From assembly GCA_031261765.1 (NCBI GenBank), contig JAISJA010000066.1, forward strand, positions 1-9,697: a stretch of 9,697 nt of DNA, written 5' to 3'. Positions within the stretch are counted from its first letter, which is position 1, and each line of letters opens with the position of its first letter. A program made the translations under genes and the position numbers. This DNA is from Coriobacteriales bacterium (lineage in GTDB: Bacteria > Actinomycetota > Coriobacteriia > Coriobacteriales > UBA8131). Shown here piece after piece: positions 7,560 to 9,697 of the stretch. The notes under the pieces are model-generated. The model saw only the letters and a program-made list of their open reading frames with translations. It ran no database searches and was not told the DNA's origin.

Positions 7560-7627
7560 GTCATTGCGGGCCGTGTTCGTAGGCGTTGCGCAGCAACGCC
7601 GTTAAACGAACGCGTGACCCGCAATCT
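7560..7627 (+). repeat. dispersed palindromic element, copy B (long loop)
   Basis: The outer arms are ATTGCGGG (7563-7570) and CCCGCAAT (7618-7625), flanked by GTC and CT. Inside are GTTCGT/ACGAAC and then an 8-bp stem GGCGTTGC/GCAACGCC with loop GCA. The ends match copy A of 5226-5252 except for one C-G to G-C swap in the stem, while the centre is replaced by about 43 bp of nested hairpin. Confidence 0.85.
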
Positions 7628-7628
7628 A

Positions 7629-7665
7629 GTCATTCTGCGAGCCGCGTAGCGGCTGCGCAGAATCT
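7629..7665 (+). repeat. dispersed palindromic element, copy C
   Basis: The order is GTC, arm ATTCTGCG (7632-7639), inner arm AGCCGC, loop GTA (7646-7648), inner arm GCGGCT, one unpaired G (7655), arm CGCAGAAT (7656-7663), CT. It lies one base after copy B. The same architecture recurs in copy D with different inner-stem bases. Confidence 0.87.
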
Positions 7666-7685
7666 CATAATACAAGACGTAAACG

Positions 7686-7724
7686 AGATCCTGCGCAATT
7701 CGTTACACGAATTCGCAGGATGAC
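7686..7724 (-). repeat. dispersed palindromic element, copy D (inverted relative to C)
   Basis: Read on the minus strand the order is GTC, arm ATCCTGCG, inner arm AATTCGT, loop GTA, inner arm ACGAATT, one unpaired G, arm CGCAGGAT, CT. Loop and bulge equal those of copy C; the stems differ but stay paired. The 20 bp between C and D (7666-7685) show nothing. Together B, C and D occupy most of the convergent gap 7519-7762 and may also stop transcription from both sides. Nothing else is recognised in that gap. Confidence 0.87.
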
Positions 7725-7762
7725 GTGCTAGTCGGTTGTTTCCGATTCATGCGATGACGCTT

Positions 7763-8170
7763 TTACTGCTCTTCCTGCTCGTCAAAGAAGGCCTCCAACT
7801 CTTCGGGAGTCGCGCACGTATCAGGGTCTATGTCAACGCCATACGCGCTCACCAAAGCGTCGGCCTGCGATTTCCTTAGTTCGGCGCGTTCGCGCATGCC
7901 GCAATCCTCGCTTAGGCCGGACACATAATACAATGACCTTACAAGATAACCTACCAGTTTAGGGTCAATATCGCTTATCTCCAGCATCTGCAGCATAGAT
8001 TGCGCGTCCATAGACAACAGCAGCTCCGAATCTATGTTCACGGCGTCGCCAACTGAATCCTCTATGTCCTTTATCTCCTCTTCCGGACTTTTATATTTAT
8101 GCTCTAACGAGCGCCGTATGGCCACTACTAAATCCATTATCTGGCGCATTAAATAATCCCTCTCAAACAT
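7763..8170 (-). CDS. small DUF6483-like protein of unknown function
   Basis: This is a 135-residue, acidic, mainly helical, probably cytoplasmic protein. The N-terminus MFERDYLMRQIMDLVVAI resembles the DYxMRQI opening that I associate with DUF6483 proteins of Firmicutes and Actinobacteria; this is a recollection, not a search result. No membrane segment, signal peptide or catalytic motif is visible; the C-terminus is very acidic (EAFFDEQEEQ). I chose the ATG at 8170 over the GTG at 8176 because the family N-terminus starts there. No ribosome binding site lies directly upstream. A perfect one (AGGAGG) is present 128 bases away, and removal of the intervening 119-bp element plus one 4-bp duplication would place it five bases from this ATG. 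The gene follows ruvB with no terminator seen between them. Translation may be weakened by the insertion, although the reading frame is intact. Confidence 0.75.
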   Translation of the reverse strand: MFERDYLMRQIMDLVVAIRRSLEHKYKSPEEEIKDIEDSVGDAVNIDSELLLSMDAQSMLQMLEISDIDPKLVGYLVRSLYYVSGLSEDCGMRERAELRKSQADALVSAYGVDIDPDTCATPEELEAFFDEQEEQ

Positions 8171-8176
8171 AGTCAC

Positions 8177-8295
8177 GGGGCATTCTGGCGCCCTATGGCG
8201 TCGTCGTTTTCAGCACGACACAAAATCCACGTACCTAAGTACGCTAGGATTTTGGTCGCGCTTCAACTCCTGGCCATATAACACCAGAATGCCCC
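8177..8295. mobile_element. 119-bp MITE-like element with 12-bp terminal inverted repeats and TCAC target duplication
   Basis: The ends are GGGGCATTCTGG (8177-8188) and CCAGAATGCCCC (8284-8295), perfect inverted repeats. TCAC stands immediately outside both ends (8173-8176 and 8296-8299), as expected for a 4-bp target site duplication. The interior is also self-complementary: TATGGC (8194-8199) with GCCATA (8273-8278), then a long hairpin from GCACGAC/GTCGCGC (one mismatch) through CAAAATCC/GGATTTTG to CGTAC-CTAA-GTACG at 8230-8243. It is too small for a transposase and would have to move with one supplied elsewhere in the genome. I do not recognise the family. An alternative reading is a native structured RNA, but the exact duplication and the restored ribosome binding site favour insertion. 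Confidence 0.78.
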
Positions 8296-8298
8296 TCA

Positions 8299-8304
8299 CC
8301 TCCT
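8299..8304 (-). promoter_or_regulatory. stranded Shine-Dalgarno sequence of the DUF6483-like gene
   Basis: On the minus strand the sequence reads AGGAGGTGA, fully complementary to the 16S rRNA 3' end. Its natural partner ATG (8170) is now 128 bases away. Deleting the 119-bp element and one TCAC copy gives AGGAGG-TGACT-ATG, an ideal spacing. Confidence 0.75.
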
Positions 8305-8345
8305 GTCATTTATTTGAAGTCCAAAAAATCATACGAAGCATGGCT

Positions 8346-9461
8346 CTACAGTCCTTCTATCTGCGTCTGGTTCGCGTCCGTACTGGGCGTATACGGCAGG
8401 CCGCAGTGCTCAAAAGCGCGTTCTGTGGCGATACGTCCCTTAGGTGTACGTTGGATAAGCCCGCATTGCAGAAGGTACGGCTCATATACGTCTTCTAACG
8501 TCTCCATATCCTCGCCAAGGGCGCTGGCAAGCGTGTTCAACCCTACGGGCCGTCCCCTGAAAGTCTGTGTGAGCGTGCGCAATATGCGGTTATCCATGGT
8601 ATCAAGGCCAAGGCTGTCAACCTCGAAAAACGACAGGGCCTCTGCCGCGACGTCGCCGGTTATGTCGCCGTTAGCGCGTACCTCAGCGAAGTCACGCACG
8701 CGTTTAAGCAAACGATTGGCCAGGCGCGGCGTGCCGCGTGAGCGGCGAGCGATCTCATGTGCGCCGTCTTCGTCTATGTCCACGTCCAATATGGTGGCGG
8801 AACGCACTATTATGTCTCGCAGTTCTTCTGTGGTGTAGTAGTCAAGCCTGAACGATATGCCAAAGCGATCGCGCAACGGACCGGTCAAAAGCCCGGTCCT
8901 CGTGGTGGCCCCTATAAGCGTGAAAGGCGGTATATCCAGACGTATGGAGCGTGCGGCCGGGCCCTTGCCTATGACTATGTCTAACGCGAAATCCTCCATA
9001 GCGGGATACAGCACTTCTTCTACGGCGTGGTTCAGCCTGTGTATCTCATCAACGAAGAGCACGTCGCCGCGCTCAAGGTTTGTGAGTATCGCCGCTAAAT
9101 CACCGGTTCGCGCTATGGCGGGACCGCTCGTGGTCTTTATAGAGACGCCAAGCTCGTTTGCCACTACGCCGGCAAGCGTCGTCTTGCCAAGTCCCGGAGG
9201 GCCGGAGAACAACAGATGGTCCAACGCGTCGCCACGCGAGCGCGCGGCCTCTATCAACACCTGTAGGTTCTCTTTCACGCGCGACTGGCCCAGGTAGTCG
9301 CGCAGCATCTGCGGGCGTAAGGTACGGTCAAGGCCCAGGTCGTCGTCTGTAAGCTCTGGCGTAAGCGCGCGCTCGGTGTCAAGTCCTTCGCCTGCCGTGC
9401 CCGCGCCTGCGCCATCGCCGGTGCTTATACCGTCTATATCTTTAGCTTCCCAGGTAGCCAT
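8346..9461 (-). CDS. ruvB: Holliday junction branch migration ATPase RuvB
   Basis: This 371-residue AAA+ motor works as hexameric rings with RuvA on Holliday junctions during recombination and repair. Visible motifs: Walker [10 protein letters not shown] (87-95), Walker B LFVDEIH (135-141), sensor 1 TLIGATTR (181-188), the arginine-finger region GPLRDRFG (194-201), sensor 2 [14 protein letters not shown], and the C-terminal winged helix with PVGLNTLA and [21 protein letters not shown]. The first ~40 residues, including a Gly/Ala run ([12 protein letters not shown]), precede the conserved core and make the protein longer than the usual 330-350. The ATG at 9461 shares its first base with the ruvA stop (TAATG), indicating coupled translation. 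Of 23 Ile codons, 20 are ATA. The gene is followed by the stranded ribosome binding site and the 119-bp element. Confidence 0.97.
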   Translation of the reverse strand: MATWEAKDIDGISTGDGAGAGTAGEGLDTERALTPELTDDDLGLDRTLRPQMLRDYLGQSRVKENLQVLIEAARSRGDALDHLLFSGPPGLGKTTLAGVVANELGVSIKTTSGPAIARTGDLAAILTNLERGDVLFVDEIHRLNHAVEEVLYPAMEDFALDIVIGKGPAARSIRLDIPPFTLIGATTRTGLLTGPLRDRFGISFRLDYYTTEELRDIIVRSATILDVDIDEDGAHEIARRSRGTPRLANRLLKRVRDFAEVRANGDITGDVAAEALSFFEVDSLGLDTMDNRILRTLTQTFRGRPVGLNTLASALGEDMETLEDVYEPYLLQCGLIQRTPKGRIATERAFEHCGLPYTPSTDANQTQIEGL

Positions 9462-9697
9462 TATACACCTGCCCCAAGTTTCTTAAGAGCGTATTTCACT
9501 ATCGCGCTTATGTCGTCTTTCCCGTTTTCGGTAGTATCGTCGTATCCTTTAAGCGCTACGTCTATCTCGGCAGAGGTAAAGCCCATGCTCAAAAGCGCGT
9601 CGCGTGCCTCGGCGCTCGCCTTTGGTTGGCCCGTGGCCGCTTGTCCGGCGTCGTCCGTATCAAGTACGCCTTTAAGCTCAAGCACTATGCGCTGGGC
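9461..9697 (-). CDS. ruvA: Holliday junction DNA-binding protein RuvA, C-terminal part (5' end outside window)
   Basis: This is the last 78 residues of RuvA, cut by the right window edge. The visible start [13 protein letters not shown] matches the conserved QRIVLELK segment near the end of domain II, directly after its helix-hairpin-helix motifs. A flexible linker and domain III follow, the small three-helix domain that contacts RuvB ([19 protein letters not shown]). The GTG at 9685 is an internal Val, not a start. The stop overlaps the ruvB ATG by one base. RuvA holds the junction as a tetramer and loads RuvB. ruvC would be expected upstream, beyond the window. Confidence 0.93.
   Translation of the reverse strand, partial: AQRIVLELKGVLDTDDAGQAATGQPKASAEARDALLSMGFTSAEIDVALKGYDDTTENGKDDISAIVKYALKKLGAGV

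Noticed and set aside
7560..7627. tRNA or other classical RNA gene in the convergent gap
   Set aside because: Nested hairpins are present but there is no cloverleaf, TTCRA arm or CCA end.
7560..7724. CRISPR array
   Set aside because: The repeats are palindromes of unequal length and sequence, without regular spacers or adjacent cas genes.
8210..8290. Minus-strand 26-codon ORF inside the 119-bp element, just after the AGGAGG (ATT CTG GTG TTA ... TGA)
   Set aside because: At normal spacing only ATT or CTG would be available; the GTG is 14 bases from AGGAGG. The sequence is explained better as hairpin arms. It remains a possible accidental product of the stranded ribosome binding site.
8314..8838. 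174-aa plus-strand ORF opposite ruvB
   Set aside because: This is an antisense reading of the conserved RuvB C-terminus; composition is Ser/Arg-rich as in shadow frames.

Overview
The window looks like a chromosomal segment of an actinobacterium, most likely of the class Coriobacteriia. That placement is an inference from three things: the order trpS-scpA-scpB-rluB, the MalT/LuxR-type regulator, and the style of the small proteins. I could not search a database. Base composition is moderate, but isoleucine is written almost entirely as AUA in several core genes (all 17 Ile codons in trpS, 20 of 23 in ruvB). This is unusual for a bacterium that is not AT-rich.

Layout, left to right. Positions 1-1003 hold the 3' part of a LuxR-family regulator with helical repeats. 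A 290-bp AT-rich gap follows, carrying a 13-bp perfect inverted repeat with a G-rich loop. Next is a six-helix membrane diguanylate cyclase (1294-2385). A TATAAT promoter then opens a tightly packed forward operon: trpS, scpA, scpB and rluB (2462-6134). Adjacent frames overlap by 1 bp at trpS/scpA and by 17 bp at scpA/scpB. After a palindrome and a new promoter come a pyridoxal/pyridoxamine kinase (6216-7076) and a small one-iron superoxide reductase (7153-7518). A 244-bp convergent gap (7519-7762) is filled with three palindromic repeats. On the minus strand, transcribed leftward, are ruvA (partial at the right edge), ruvB and a 135-aa DUF6483-like gene.

The genes are mostly housekeeping: tryptophan charging, SMC-ScpAB chromosome condensation, 23S rRNA pseudouridylation, B6 salvage, superoxide detoxification and Holliday-junction migration. 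I see no phage, CRISPR, toxin-antitoxin or biosynthetic system. The unexplained structure is in the repeats. (1) A 119-bp MITE-like element (8177-8295) has 12-bp terminal inverted repeats and a 4-bp TCAC duplication. It sits exactly between a perfect Shine-Dalgarno sequence and the start codon of the DUF6483-like gene. (2) A family of small palindromes of the form GTC-AT...AT-CY has compensatory base changes between copies: three copies in the convergent gap and one at the 5' end of rluB. (3) The rluB copy lies inside a 114-bp in-frame duplication/insertion.
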